64,000 nucleotides of DNA from positions 62,001 through 126,000 of the forward strand of contig NZ_JACEGD010000014.1 of the NCBI RefSeq assembly GCF_016031635.1. Direction: 5' to 3'. The notes under the pieces were generated by a model. That model had not been told where the DNA came from. It did no database searches and worked only from the letters and a program-made list of their open reading frames with translations. Shown piece by piece: positions 49,758-58,718 of the stretch. The position numbers and the translations under genes were made by a program. This stretch comes from Bradyrhizobium diversitatis (lineage in GTDB: Bacteria; Pseudomonadota; Alphaproteobacteria; Rhizobiales; Xanthobacteraceae). The stretch's first letter is position 1. Each line of letters begins with the position of its first letter.

Positions 49758-51266
49758 ATGACAACCTGGCCCATACTTTCGGTCACGACGTTCCTGCCGT
49801 TGGTCGGCGCGCTGATCGTCTATCTCAGCCGCGGCGATGACGAGGCGGCCCGGCGCAATTCGCGCTGGATCGCGCTGTGGACCACGCTGATCACCTTCGC
49901 GGTGTCGGTGATCCTGGTCATGCGTTTCGACCCCAGCAACCCCGACTTCCAGTTCGTCGAGAAGGCGAACTGGCTCGCCACCGGCATCACCTACCACATG
50001 GGCGTCGACGGCATCTCGCTGCCGCTGGTGATCCTCACCACCGCCGTGATGCCGTTCTGCATCATCGCGAGCTGGAAGGCGATCACGAGCCGCGTCCGCG
50101 AATACATGATGGCGTTCCTGATCCTGGAAACGCTGATGATCGGCACCTTCTCGGCGCTCGATCTCGTGCTGTTCTACCTGTTCTTCGAGGGCGGCCTGAT
50201 CCCGATGTTCCTGATCATCGGCGTATGGGGCGGCCCGCGCCGGGTCTATGCTTCGTTCAAGTTCTTCCTCTACACGCTGCTCGGCTCGGTCCTGATGCTG
50301 CTCGCCATCATGGCGCTGTACTGGAACGGCGGCACCACCGACATCCCGACCCTGATGCACACCGCCGTGCCGCGGTCCCTGCAGACCTGGGCGTGGCTCG
50401 CCTTCTTCGCCTCGTTCGCGGTGAAGATGCCGATGTGGCCGGTGCACACCTGGCTGCCCGACGCGCACGTCGAGGCGCCGACCGCGGGCTCGGTGGTGCT
50501 CGCCGCGATCCTCCTGAAGATGGGCGGCTACGGCTTCCTGCGCTTCTCGCTGCCGATGTTCCCGCTGGCCTCGCACGACTTCGCGCCGCTGATCTTCACG
50601 CTCTCGGCCATCGCCATCATCTACACCTCGCTGGTGGCGCTGATGCAGGAGGACATGAAGAAGCTGATCGCCTACTCGTCGGTGGCGCATATGGGCTTCG
50701 TCACCATGGGCATCTTCGCCGGCACCATGCAGGGTGTCGCCGGCGGCGTGTTCCAGATGATCTCGCACGGCATCGTCTCCGGCGCGCTGTTCCTCTGCGT
50801 CGGCATCGTCTACGACCGTCTGCACACCCGCGAGATCGCGGCCTATGGCGGCCTCGTCAACCGGATGCCGCTCTATGCGATGACCTTCATGGTCTTCACC
50901 ATGGCCAATGTCGGCCTGCCCGGAACGAGCGGCTTCGTCGGCGAGTTCATGACGCTGCTCGGCACCTTCAAGGTCTCGATCCCGACCGCGTTCTTCGCCA
51001 GCTTCGGCGTGATCCTGTCGGCGGCCTATGCGCTGTGGCTCTACCGCAAGGTGGTGTTCGGGGCCCTGGTCAAGCCGTCGCTGATGAGCATGAAGGATCT
51101 CACCTTCCGGGAGTGCCTGACGCTGTTCCCGATGATCGCGCTGACGATCCTGTTCGGCGTCTATCCGAAGCCGGTGCTCGACATGTCGGCCGCCTCGGTC
51201 CAGCAACTCGTCAACAACTACAACACCGCCGTGACGGCCATGAAGGCCGCCGCACTGCTCCAGTGA
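49758..51266 (+). CDS. nuoM: NADH-quinone oxidoreductase subunit M
   Basis: The 502-residue antiporter-like subunit of complex I with 14 helices. Motifs are LVLFYLFFEGGLIPMFLIIG (Glu), VKMPMWPVHTWLPDAHVEAP (Lys), MQEDMKKLIAYSSVAHMGFV and GLPGTSGFVGEFMTL. It begins immediately after the nuoL TAA (no gap) and ends 22 bp before nuoN. It has the usual length and no insert. Confidence 0.98.
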   Translation: MTTWPILSVTTFLPLVGALIVYLSRGDDEAARRNSRWIALWTTLITFAVSVILVMRFDPSNPDFQFVEKANWLATGITYHMGVDGISLPLVILTTAVMPFCIIASWKAITSRVREYMMAFLILETLMIGTFSALDLVLFYLFFEGGLIPMFLIIGVWGGPRRVYASFKFFLYTLLGSVLMLLAIMALYWNGGTTDIPTLMHTAVPRSLQTWAWLAFFASFAVKMPMWPVHTWLPDAHVEAPTAGSVVLAAILLKMGGYGFLRFSLPMFPLASHDFAPLIFTLSAIAIIYTSLVALMQEDMKKLIAYSSVAHMGFVTMGIFAGTMQGVAGGVFQMISHGIVSGALFLCVGIVYDRLHTREIAAYGGLVNRMPLYAMTFMVFTMANVGLPGTSGFVGEFMTLLGTFKVSIPTAFFASFGVILSAAYALWLYRKVVFGALVKPSLMSMKDLTFRECLTLFPMIALTILFGVYPKPVLDMSAASVQQLVNNYNTAVTAMKAAALLQ

Positions 51267-51288
51267 TCGGGCAGGTCAGGATATCGCC

Positions 51289-52725
51289 ATGAGCTTTGAG
51301 ACTGCAGGTTATCAACTGGCGCCGGTGCTGCCCGAGCTCGTGCTCGCGGTCGGCGCGATGGCGCTCCTGATGCTGGGAGCCTATCGCGGGCAGGAGACGA
51401 CCAGGACGGTCACGTCGCTGTCGGTGGTGCTCCTGATCGTGGTCGGCGCGCTCGTCTACATGCAGCCTGCGGGCAGGCAGGTGACCTTCGGCGGCAGCTT
51501 CATCGTCGACGACTTCGCCCGCTTCATGAAGATCCTGGCCCTGATCGGTTCGGCGGTAACGCTGGTCCTGTCGACCGAGTTCCTGTCCGATCCGTCGCGC
51601 CGCATCTTCGAATATTCGATCCTGGTGCTGCTTTCGACGCTCGGCATGATGGTGCTGATCTCGGCCGGCGATTTGATCTCGCTCTATCTCGGGCTCGAGC
51701 TGATGTCGCTGGCGCTCTACGTCGTGGCGGCCTCGAACCGCGACAACGCCAAGTCGACCGAAGCCGGCCTGAAGTACTTCGTGCTCGGCGCGCTGTCCTC
51801 GGGCATGCTGCTCTACGGCGCCTCGCTGATCTACGGCTTCACCGGCACGGTCAGCTTCACCGGGATCGCCGCGGTCGCAACGGTCTCGAATGTCGGTCTT
51901 CTTTTCGGCCTGGTTTTCCTGCTCGTCGGCCTCTGCTTCAAGGTCTCGGCGGTGCCGTTCCACATGTGGACGCCCGACGTCTATGAGGGCGCGCCGACCC
52001 CGGTCACCGCCTTCTTCGCGTCCGCGCCGAAGGTGGCCGCGCTCGCCGTCTTCACCCGCGTCACGCTGACCGCATTCCCCGGCATCGTCTCGCAGTGGCA
52101 GCAGATCCTGGTGTTCGTGTCGATCGCCTCCATGGCGCTCGGCTCCTTCGCCGCGATCGGCCAGACCAACATCAAGCGCCTGATGGCCTATTCGTCGATC
52201 GGCCACATGGGTTTCGCGCTGGTCGGCCTCGCTTCGGGCACGGTCGAGGGCGCGCAGGGCGTCCTGATGTACATCGTGATCTATGTCGCGATGACGCTCG
52301 GCTCGTTCTCGATCATCCTTGCGATGAAGCGCAACGGCCAGGCGGTGGAGCAGATCAGCGATTTCGCCGGCCTGTCGCGGACCAATCCGCTGCTCGCCTT
52401 CATGTTCGCGATGCTGCTGTTCTCGCTCGCCGGCATCCCGCCGCTCGCCGGCTTCTTCGCCAAATGGTACGTCTTCGTCGCCGCCATCAAGGCGAACCTG
52501 TTCACGCTCGCCGTCATCGGCGTGCTGACCAGCGTGGTGGGTGCCTATTACTACCTCGCCATCGTCAAGACGATGTACTTCGACGAGCCGGCCGGCGAGG
52601 TCGACCCGGTGCGCGTCGAAGTGCGGACGGTGCTGGCGGTCGCGGGCCTGTTCAACATCCTGTTCGCGCTGTTCGCAGGTCCGGTGGTGAGCGTCGCCTC
52701 CGCCGCGGCAAAGTCGCTGTTCTAG
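51289..52725 (+). CDS. nuoN: NADH-quinone oxidoreductase subunit N
   Basis: The 478-residue third antiporter-like subunit. Conserved segments are YLGLELMSLALYVVAASNRD (Glu), FKVSAVPFHMWTPDVYEGAP (Lys) and IGQTNIKRLMAYSSIGHMGF, followed by GIPPLAGFFAKWYVF. It closes the complex I gene set; only one base separates it from birA, so the downstream genes are co-transcribed. Confidence 0.98.
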   Translation: MSFETAGYQLAPVLPELVLAVGAMALLMLGAYRGQETTRTVTSLSVVLLIVVGALVYMQPAGRQVTFGGSFIVDDFARFMKILALIGSAVTLVLSTEFLSDPSRRIFEYSILVLLSTLGMMVLISAGDLISLYLGLELMSLALYVVAASNRDNAKSTEAGLKYFVLGALSSGMLLYGASLIYGFTGTVSFTGIAAVATVSNVGLLFGLVFLLVGLCFKVSAVPFHMWTPDVYEGAPTPVTAFFASAPKVAALAVFTRVTLTAFPGIVSQWQQILVFVSIASMALGSFAAIGQTNIKRLMAYSSIGHMGFALVGLASGTVEGAQGVLMYIVIYVAMTLGSFSIILAMKRNGQAVEQISDFAGLSRTNPLLAFMFAMLLFSLAGIPPLAGFFAKWYVFVAAIKANLFTLAVIGVLTSVVGAYYYLAIVKTMYFDEPAGEVDPVRVEVRTVLAVAGLFNILFALFAGPVVSVASAAAKSLF

Positions 52726-52726
52726 G

Positions 52727-53533
52727 ATGGCTTTCGCGCTCGGTTCTCGCGCACTGTCGGCGGGCTATAAGCTCGCAGCTTTCGAGCGGACCGGCTCGAC
52801 CAATACCGAGGCGATCGAGCGCGCCAGGGACGGCGAGCGTGGCCCGATCTGGTTCGTCACGTCGGAGCAGACCGCCGGCCGCGGCCGCCGCCAGCGCGCC
52901 TGGATTGCGCCCAGGGGCAATCTCGCAGCCAGCATCCTCGAAGTGATGGACGTTGCCCCGGCCGTCGCCGCCACGCTCGGCTTTGCCGCCGGACTGGCAG
53001 AGGAGGCGGCACTGGAGAAGGTCAGCCTCGAGGCCGCGCTGCGCCTCGGCGAGGGCCGCCCCCGCTACGCGTTGAAATGGCCGAACGATGTGCTGGCCGG
53101 CGGCCAGAAGCTGGTCGGCATTGGCCTCGAGGCCGAGGCCGTCAGTGGCGGCCTCGCTGTCGTCGTCGGCATCGGCACCAACGTGGTCGCAGCGCCCGAG
53201 GGCACCCCGACGCCCGCGGTGTCGCTGGCCGCCCTCGGCGTCCAGATCAGCGCGGAGGAGCTGTTCTCGGCCCTCTCGGACGCTTGGGTCGAGTTCCGCG
53301 GCATCTGGGACAATGGCCGCGGCTTTGCCGAGATCCGGAAGCTCTGGCTCGAGCGCGCTGCCGGCCTTGGGGAGAAGATCGCGATCCACACGGGGGCGAT
53401 GACGCTGGAAGGCATTTTTGACACCATCGACGACACCGGCTGCCTGATCGTCCGCACCGCGGAGGGCCGCCTTGTGCCTGTGGCCGCGGGCGAGGTGTTC
53501 TTCGGCCCTGTCGCCTCCGTGGGAGCTGCGTGA
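52727..53533 (+). CDS. birA: Biotin--[acetyl-CoA-carboxylase] ligase
   Basis: Activates biotin with ATP and attaches it to the carboxyl carrier protein. The 268 residues include GRGRRQRAWIAPRGNLAAS (biotinyl-AMP binding), YALKWPNDVLAGGQKLVGIG and a C-terminal SH3-like domain (GRLVPVAAGEVFFG). There is no N-terminal helix-turn-helix, so it is a class I ligase that does not act as a repressor. It lies 1 bp after nuoN and overlaps rnj by one base (TGATG); nuo-birA-rnj order is common in alphaproteobacteria. Confidence 0.95.
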   Translation: MAFALGSRALSAGYKLAAFERTGSTNTEAIERARDGERGPIWFVTSEQTAGRGRRQRAWIAPRGNLAASILEVMDVAPAVAATLGFAAGLAEEAALEKVSLEAALRLGEGRPRYALKWPNDVLAGGQKLVGIGLEAEAVSGGLAVVVGIGTNVVAAPEGTPTPAVSLAALGVQISAEELFSALSDAWVEFRGIWDNGRGFAEIRKLWLERAAGLGEKIAIHTGAMTLEGIFDTIDDTGCLIVRTAEGRLVPVAAGEVFFGPVASVGAA

Positions 53534-55203
53534 TGGCAAGGTCCGACGAACTGGTGTTTGCGCCCCTCGGCGGCGTCGGCGAGATCGGCATGAACCTGTC
53601 GATCTACGGCCTCGGCAACCGCCACCAGCGCGCCTGGCTGGCGGTCGATCTCGGCGTGTCCTTTGGCGACGAGGAGCATCTGCCGGGCATCGACCTGATC
53701 ATGCCCGACATCAGCTTCCTGGAGAAGGAGCGCAAGAACCTCATGGGTCTCGTGCTGACCCACGCCCATGAGGATCATTTCGGCGCGATCATCGATCTCT
53801 GGCCGAAACTGAAGTGCCCGATCTACGCCACCAGGTTCAGCGCAGCACTGTTCGAGGCCAAATGTGCTGCCGAGCGCAATGCGCCTGAGATCCCCGTCAC
53901 CGTGGTCCCCTCGGGCGGCCGCGTCGATATCGGCCCGTTCAACGTCGAGTTCATTCCCGTCGCGCATTCGATTCCGGAAGCGCATGCGCTGGCGATCCAC
54001 ACCGAAGCCGGCATCGTGCTGCATACCGGCGACTGGAAGATCGACCCGACTCCGACCCTTGGAGCGCCGACCGACGAGAAGCGGCTGCGCGAATTGGGCG
54101 AGCAGGGCGTGCTGGCCTTGATCGGCGATTCCACCAACGCCGTGCGCGACGGCCGCTCGCCGTCGGAAGCCGAGGTCGCCAGGACCATCATCGAGCTCGT
54201 CAAGTCAGCCAAGGGCCGCGTCGCGGTGACGACCTTCGCCTCCAACGTCGCCCGCATCAAGGCGGTCGCCGAGGCGGCGAAGGCTGCCGACCGCGAGGTC
54301 GTCGTGGTCGGCCGCGCCATGGAGCGCGTGGTGCAGGTCGCCCGCGAGACCGGCTATCTCGACGGCGTGCAGAATTTCCGCTCGCCCGAGGTCTACGGTC
54401 ACCTTCCGCCGGACAAGGTGCTGGCCCTGTGCACCGGAAGCCAGGGCGAGTCGCGTGCGGCGCTGGCACGCATCGCCAACGACGACCATCCCGAGATCAC
54501 GCTCAACCGCGGCGACAGCGTCATCTTCTCCTCGCGCACCATTCCAGGCAACGAGAAGGCTGTCAGCTCGATCGTCAACAATCTCGTGCTCCAGGGCGTC
54601 GAGATCATCACCGACCGCGACGCTCTGGTCCACGTCTCCGGCCATCCCCGCCGCGACGAGCTGCGGGACCTGATCTCCTGGGTGAAGCCGCAACTGCTGA
54701 TTCCCGTTCACGGCGAGGCCCTGCATCTGCACGAGCACGCAAAGCTGGCGCGCGCCGCCGGCGTGCCGCGCGTGCTGGTCTGCCGCGACGGTGACCTCGT
54801 CAAGCTCGGCCCCGGCGATCCCGGCATCGTCGGCGAGGTGCCATCGGGACGTCTCTACAAGGACGGGACGATTCTGGAGGACTCCAAGTCCCGCGCGGTG
54901 ATCGAGCGTCGCCGCATGGCCTTTTCCGGCTGCGCCTTCGTAGCCATCGCCATGACGGCGCAGGGCGAGCTCGCCGACGATCCCGAGGTCGATCTCGTCG
55001 GCATCCCCGAGAAGAACAGGGCCGGCGAGCTCTTCGACGACATCGTCTTCGATGCCGTGATGTCCACCATCGAGGGCCTGCCGAAGGCGCGTCGCCGCGA
55101 TCCCGACGCCTTGGGCGAGTCGGTGCGACGCGCGGTCCGGGCCGTGATCAACGAACATTGGGGCAAAAAGCCTCCCTGTCTGGTACACGTACTGACAGTG
55201 TAA
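53533..55203 (+). CDS. rnj: Ribonuclease J
   Basis: A metallo-beta-lactamase/beta-CASP nuclease with 5'-3' exo- and endonuclease activity in RNA maturation. The 556 residues show VFAPLGGVGEIGMNLSIYG, the metal motif LTHAHEDHFGAI, VLHTGDWKIDPTP, the beta-CASP segment (VTTFASNVARIKAVAEAAK, LALCTGSQGESRAALARIAN) and the late His motif LIPVHGEALHLHEHAKLA. ATG 53533 overlaps the birA stop; a GTG at 53530 would add one residue. Confidence 0.96.
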   Translation: MARSDELVFAPLGGVGEIGMNLSIYGLGNRHQRAWLAVDLGVSFGDEEHLPGIDLIMPDISFLEKERKNLMGLVLTHAHEDHFGAIIDLWPKLKCPIYATRFSAALFEAKCAAERNAPEIPVTVVPSGGRVDIGPFNVEFIPVAHSIPEAHALAIHTEAGIVLHTGDWKIDPTPTLGAPTDEKRLRELGEQGVLALIGDSTNAVRDGRSPSEAEVARTIIELVKSAKGRVAVTTFASNVARIKAVAEAAKAADREVVVVGRAMERVVQVARETGYLDGVQNFRSPEVYGHLPPDKVLALCTGSQGESRAALARIANDDHPEITLNRGDSVIFSSRTIPGNEKAVSSIVNNLVLQGVEIITDRDALVHVSGHPRRDELRDLISWVKPQLLIPVHGEALHLHEHAKLARAAGVPRVLVCRDGDLVKLGPGDPGIVGEVPSGRLYKDGTILEDSKSRAVIERRRMAFSGCAFVAIAMTAQGELADDPEVDLVGIPEKNRAGELFDDIVFDAVMSTIEGLPKARRRDPDALGESVRRAVRAVINEHWGKKPPCLVHVLTV

Positions 55204-55269
55204 TTGTGTCAGCATCTCCGGGAAGGCGGCCCGCCGCCTGTCCGGATCACGCGCTGAGGGAGAAGAACC

Positions 55270-55674
55270 ATGCTGGGTCGCCTCAACCATGTCGCGATCG
55301 CGACCAGGGACGCGGTCAAGGCCGCAAAGATTTACGGAGCGGCGTTCGGGGCCGAGATCTCGGAAGCCGTTCCGCTGCCCGAGCACGGCGTCACCACGGT
55401 GTTCGCGACCTTGCCCAACACCAAGATCGAGTTCATCGAGCCGCTTGGCGAGGCCTCGCCGATCGCGAAGTTCCTCGAACGCAACGCCGACGGCGGCATC
55501 CACCATGTCTGCTACGAGGTCGTCGACATCATCGCCTCGCGCGACACGCTGGTGAAGGAAGGCGCGCGGGTGCTGGGCGACGGCGTGCCGAAGATCGGCG
55601 CCCACGGCAAGCCGGTGCTGTTCCTGCACCCGAAGGACTTTTCCGGCGCGCTTGTCGAGATCGAGCAGGCGTAA
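55270..55674 (+). CDS. mce: Methylmalonyl-CoA epimerase
   Basis: A cobalt/zinc-type VOC-fold epimerase converting (S)- to (R)-methylmalonyl-CoA in propionate metabolism. The 134 residues start MLGRLNHVAIATRDAVKAAK (first metal His), then LPNTKIEFIEPLGE, GGIHHVCYEVVDI (second His) and PKDFSGALVEIEQ (Glu). GAGGGAGAAG lies just upstream. It lies 66 bp after rnj and 9 bp before a DUF1467 gene, an order seen in many rhizobia. Confidence 0.95.
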   Translation: MLGRLNHVAIATRDAVKAAKIYGAAFGAEISEAVPLPEHGVTTVFATLPNTKIEFIEPLGEASPIAKFLERNADGGIHHVCYEVVDIIASRDTLVKEGARVLGDGVPKIGAHGKPVLFLHPKDFSGALVEIEQA

Positions 55675-55683
55675 GGCCGCCCC

Positions 55684-55959
55684 ATGGCCATTCAGATATC
55701 GACCGCGCTTGCGATCTACTTCGTCATCTGGTGGGTCGCGCTGTTCCTGACGCTGCCGTTCGGCGTGCGCAGCCAGCACGAGGATGGCGTCGGCGCGCCC
55801 GGCACCGATCCCGGCGCGCCGATCCTGACGCGCATGGGCCGCAAGCTGATCTGGACCACGATCATCTCGGCGGTGATCTACGGCCTCGGCTTGGCGGCTT
55901 ATCATGCCGGATATCTCTCGATCGAGCGTCTGTCGAAACTGATGGGAATGCCGTTCTAG
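55684..55959 (+). CDS. DUF1467 family membrane protein
   Basis: A 91-residue protein with two hydrophobic helices: IYFVIWWVALFLTLPFGVRS and TIISAVIYGLGLAAYHAGYL, joined by a Gly/Pro-rich loop (GVGAPGTDPGAPI). The WWVALFLTLPFGVRSQ segment is the DUF1467 signature. The family is restricted mainly to alphaproteobacteria and typically follows mce; function is unknown. A palindromic repeat begins 18 bp after the stop. Confidence 0.87.
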   Translation: MAIQISTALAIYFVIWWVALFLTLPFGVRSQHEDGVGAPGTDPGAPILTRMGRKLIWTTIISAVIYGLGLAAYHAGYLSIERLSKLMGMPF

Positions 55960-55977
55960 ATCCATCGTCGTGCGGCG

Positions 55978-56112
55978 CATCCTTCGAGACGCCCGCCTTT
56001 GGCGGGCTCCTCAGGATGAGGACAGGAGTGCGCGGCAGCAGTCTCAACGGGCATCGCTGTCGGTTAGCCTCATCCTGAGGAGACCGCGAAGCGGTCGTCT
56101 CGAAGGACGAGG
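55978..56112. repeat. Inverted pair of palindromic repeats (CTCCTCAGGATGAGG family)
   Basis: The left arm at 55978-56021 (CATCCTTCGAGACGCCCGCC, hairpin, CTCCTCAGGATGAGG) and the right arm at 56068-56112 are inverted relative to each other. Each also contains its own short GC hairpin (CGCCCGCC/GGCGGGC; ACCGC/GCGGT). It is located after the DUF1467 gene and may end the long nuo transcript. Confidence 0.8.
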
Positions 56113-56175
56113 CGCTTGCTTCATCTCACTGCGTGCTTAGAATTTTGCGCTTGTTTGCTTGCTCGGGGAAAACAA

Positions 56176-56529
56176 ATGACTTTTCAACGTATCGTCGTCG
56201 CGCTTCTGGTGCTGATCGTCGCCGGCCTTGGTGCCGTCGGCTATTTCGAATGGAGGATGGCCGTGCAGGTCCGCACCCTGAAGGCGTTCGTCGAGGGCTC
56301 TGTCTTCAACGAGGCGGTGATGGCCTGCGAGCAGGCCAAGAGCTCGACGCCGTTCAGGTGGAACGGAGGCAAGAGCACCTCGGTGATCGGCCTGAGCTCG
56401 GTCAAGCTCGATAAATACAACGTCAGCGCCAGCTACACGCTGGTGGCGGACGGCGTCTATTGTGATTTCGATCCGATCAAAAGGAAGGCCGACATCGGCT
56501 CCAGCTTCCTGGAGCGGGAAACCTTCTAA
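56176..56529 (+). CDS. Single-helix exported or anchored protein, unknown function
   Basis: A 117-residue protein with an uncleaved-looking N-terminal helix (FQRIVVALLVLIVAGLGAVG) and a ~95-residue periplasmic part containing two Cys (VMACEQAKSS and VYCDFDPIK), which may form a disulfide. No family is recognised. ATG 56176 gives the N-terminal helix directly; the frame upstream to 56116 adds a Cys-rich stretch inside repeat-derived sequence. The stop codon is part of the palindromic repeat that follows. Confidence 0.6.
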   Translation: MTFQRIVVALLVLIVAGLGAVGYFEWRMAVQVRTLKAFVEGSVFNEAVMACEQAKSSTPFRWNGGKSTSVIGLSSVKLDKYNVSASYTLVADGVYCDFDPIKRKADIGSSFLERETF

Positions 56530-56627
56530 AGCGCGATGCGATTGGGATGAATCGTCATCGCGCTTTAGGTTATTGTTTGAGCATGATCTTTTCGGAAAAC
56601 CGCTGCACACTTTTCCGGATCATGCTC
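56528..56627. repeat. Compound palindromic repeat (two hairpins)
   Basis: Hairpin A: AAAGCGCGATG...CATCGCGCTTT (56528-56566). Hairpin B: GAGCATGATC...GATCATGCTC (56579-56627). The same two-part unit recurs at 58917-59019, and hairpin B alone as a variant at 2355-2430. It overlaps the stop codon of the upstream gene. Confidence 0.85.
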
Positions 56628-56645
56628 TAGTCGCGAACGAAGCGC

Positions 56646-57266
56646 ATGAGTTCTCGAATGGCATCGGACGCCGCCGACCACATCATCGATCTCTATCAGC
56701 GCAAGGCATCGGACTGGATCGAGAGCCGTGCACGGAGCGGTCTGTTCGAACAGGCCTGGCTCGACCGTTTCCGTGCGCTGTTGCCACCCGCCGGCTCCGT
56801 CCTCGATCTCGGCTGCGGCTCGGCAGAGCCGATGGCGGGATACCTGATCGGACTCGATCATCCCGTGACGGGGGTGGATTCCTCGCCGGCGATGATCGAT
56901 GCGTGCCGACAGCGCTTCCCCAAGCAGGAATGGATCGTCGCCGATATGCGCCGGCTTGCGTTGGGACGGCGATTTGGCGGCATCCTTGCCTGGGACAGCT
57001 TCTTCCACCTCTGCTTTGACGACCAGCGCCGCATGTTCCCGATCTTTCGCGACCATGCGAGGCCGGATGCGGCGCTGATGTTCACGAGCGGCCCGGCCCA
57101 GGGCGAGGCGATCGGAGCGTTCGGCGGCGAGCCGCTGTATCATGCCAGCCTGGATCCGGCCGAATATCGTTCACTGCTGGAGCGGAATGGATTCCGCGTC
57201 GTCTCGCATGTGGTCGAGGACCCCGATTGCGGTGGGCACACCATCTGGCTGGCGCAGCGCCTTTGA
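56646..57266 (+). CDS. Class I SAM-dependent methyltransferase
   Basis: A 206-residue methyltransferase: VLDLGCGSAEPMAGYLI (motif I), PVTGVDSSPAMIDACRQRFP, WIVADMRRLALGRRFGG (motif II) and WDSFFHLCFDDQRRMFPIF. The compact size and the sequence AGSVLDLGCGS fit small-molecule methyltransferases; the substrate is unknown. It lies directly after the compound repeat with no obvious partner genes. Confidence 0.82.
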   Translation: MSSRMASDAADHIIDLYQRKASDWIESRARSGLFEQAWLDRFRALLPPAGSVLDLGCGSAEPMAGYLIGLDHPVTGVDSSPAMIDACRQRFPKQEWIVADMRRLALGRRFGGILAWDSFFHLCFDDQRRMFPIFRDHARPDAALMFTSGPAQGEAIGAFGGEPLYHASLDPAEYRSLLERNGFRVVSHVVEDPDCGGHTIWLAQRL

Positions 57267-57344
57267 GACGCTGCGGCAAGTCGCGGCAGGAGTCGTGCTA
57301 GCCGCCGGTCGCGCCTTATGGATAAGATGGCGGTCAAAGAACAG

Positions 57345-57393
57345 GCCGGCTTGAGTTCCTGAAACGGGAGTGGACAACTACTCCAGCGCCGGC
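57345..57393 (+). promoter_or_regulatory. Structured leader upstream of mtnK
   Basis: A closing stem GCCGGC / GCCGGC encloses TTGAGTTCCTGAAACGGGAG and further GAGT...ACTC pairing, ending just before the G-rich RBS (GGGGGG) of mtnK. It could be a translation-controlling hairpin. It does not match a SAM or SAH riboswitch pattern that I can recognise. Confidence 0.25.
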
Positions 57394-57407
57394 ACGGGGG
57401 GACCGGC

Positions 57408-58718
57408 ATGAGTTCAGCGCACCGACCATCGGCTGATCCGGGGCAGGAAGACTATCGAATTCTCCATGAACCCGACCTGCGGGACTACGTCGCCCGAATT
57501 CCGGTGCTTGCGGCCGGACTTGGTGGTGAACCGTCCTCCTGGGCGATCACCGAGGTCGGCGACGGCAATCTCAACCTCGTCTTCATCGTCAAGGGCGCGC
57601 GCAGCGGCGTCGCCGTGAAGCAGGCGCTGCCCTATGTCCGTCTCGTCGGTGAAAGCTGGCCGCTGCCGCTGTCCCGCGCTCACTACGAATACCTGGCGCT
57701 GACGCGGCAGGCTGAACTGGCGCCCGGCCTCGTTCCGACCGTGCTGCATCACAACGACGGGCTGGCGCTGACGGTGATGGAGCTGCTCGAACCTCACATC
57801 ATCATGCGCAAGGGGCTGGTCGCCGGAACGCAATATCCGCGCTTCGTGGACGACATCACCACGTTCATGGCAAGGACCTTGTTCTTCACCTCCGACCTCG
57901 CGCTCTCCGCCGCCGAGAAGAAAGAGGGCATCGCGGCCTTTGCCGGCAACCACGCGCTGTGCAAGATCACGGAGGATCTGATCTTCACAGATCCCTACCG
58001 CATCGCGGAGCAGAACCGCTGGACCGAGCCATATCTCGATGGTCTGGCTGCGGCCTTGCGCGACGACCTTGACCTGCACGTCGCGATCTCCCGGCTGAAG
58101 CTGAAATTCATGGCGGGCCCCGAGGCGCTGATCCACGGCGACCTCCACACCGGCTCGATCATGGTGACGGAAAGCCAGACGCGGGTGATCGACCCGGAGT
58201 TTGCTTTCTACGGTCCGATGGGATTCGACGTCGGCGCGGTGCTGGCCAACCTCTTGATGGCCTATTTCGCCTCCGCCGGCCATGAACGCGCACCGGGCGA
58301 GCGGCACGCATTCGAAGGCTGGATGCTGGAGACGGTCGCGCAGGTCTGGAACGAGTTCGCGCGCAAATTCCTCGACCTCTGGCGCGGTGGGGCCGCCGGC
58401 GACGCCTATCCCATCTCCCTCTTCGCCGGTGAGCAGGGCGCCGCACGTCTCGAGGCCGAGCGCCACGCCTACATGCAACGCCTGTTCGCCGATACGGTCG
58501 GCTTCGCCGCCGCCAAGATCGTCCGCCGCATCTTCGGCCTCGCCCACAACATCGACTTCGAGCTGATCGAGGACCCGCGACGACGGGCAACCAGCGAGGC
58601 GCGTGCGGTGCGGCTGGCGCGGGCGATGATGGTGGAGACGGCTCCGTTTCGGACGATCGCCGACGTCACCGGCGCCGCGCGAAAACTGCGGGATTGGCAG
58701 CCGGAGCTTTCAGGCTGA
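57408..58718 (+). CDS. mtnK: S-methyl-5-thioribose kinase
   Basis: Phosphorylates methylthioribose in the methionine salvage pathway; 436 residues with a protein-kinase-like (APH) fold. Motifs are VGDGNLNLVFIVKGARSG (glycine loop), AVKQALPYVRLVGESWPL (Lys), catalytic LIHGDLHTGSIMVT and the metal motif VIDPEFAFYGPMGFDVGAVL. A partner mtnA (isomerase) would normally be adjacent but is not in this window: the next 450 bp hold only a repeat. Confidence 0.95.
   Translation: MSSAHRPSADPGQEDYRILHEPDLRDYVARIPVLAAGLGGEPSSWAITEVGDGNLNLVFIVKGARSGVAVKQALPYVRLVGESWPLPLSRAHYEYLALTRQAELAPGLVPTVLHHNDGLALTVMELLEPHIIMRKGLVAGTQYPRFVDDITTFMARTLFFTSDLALSAAEKKEGIAAFAGNHALCKITEDLIFTDPYRIAEQNRWTEPYLDGLAAALRDDLDLHVAISRLKLKFMAGPEALIHGDLHTGSIMVTESQTRVIDPEFAFYGPMGFDVGAVLANLLMAYFASAGHERAPGERHAFEGWMLETVAQVWNEFARKFLDLWRGGAAGDAYPISLFAGEQGAARLEAERHAYMQRLFADTVGFAAAKIVRRIFGLAHNIDFELIEDPRRRATSEARAVRLARAMMVETAPFRTIADVTGAARKLRDWQPELSG

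Noticed and set aside
47613..51206. A 1197-codon open frame on the minus strand opposite nuoK-nuoM
   Set aside because: It is a codon-position shadow of high-GC genes: composition is dominated by His/Arg/Asp/Gln repeats and it lies antisense to three certain complex I genes.
57267..57407. SAM-II or SAH riboswitch before mtnK
   Set aside because: The hairpin lacks the conserved loop and pseudoknot sequences that I would expect.
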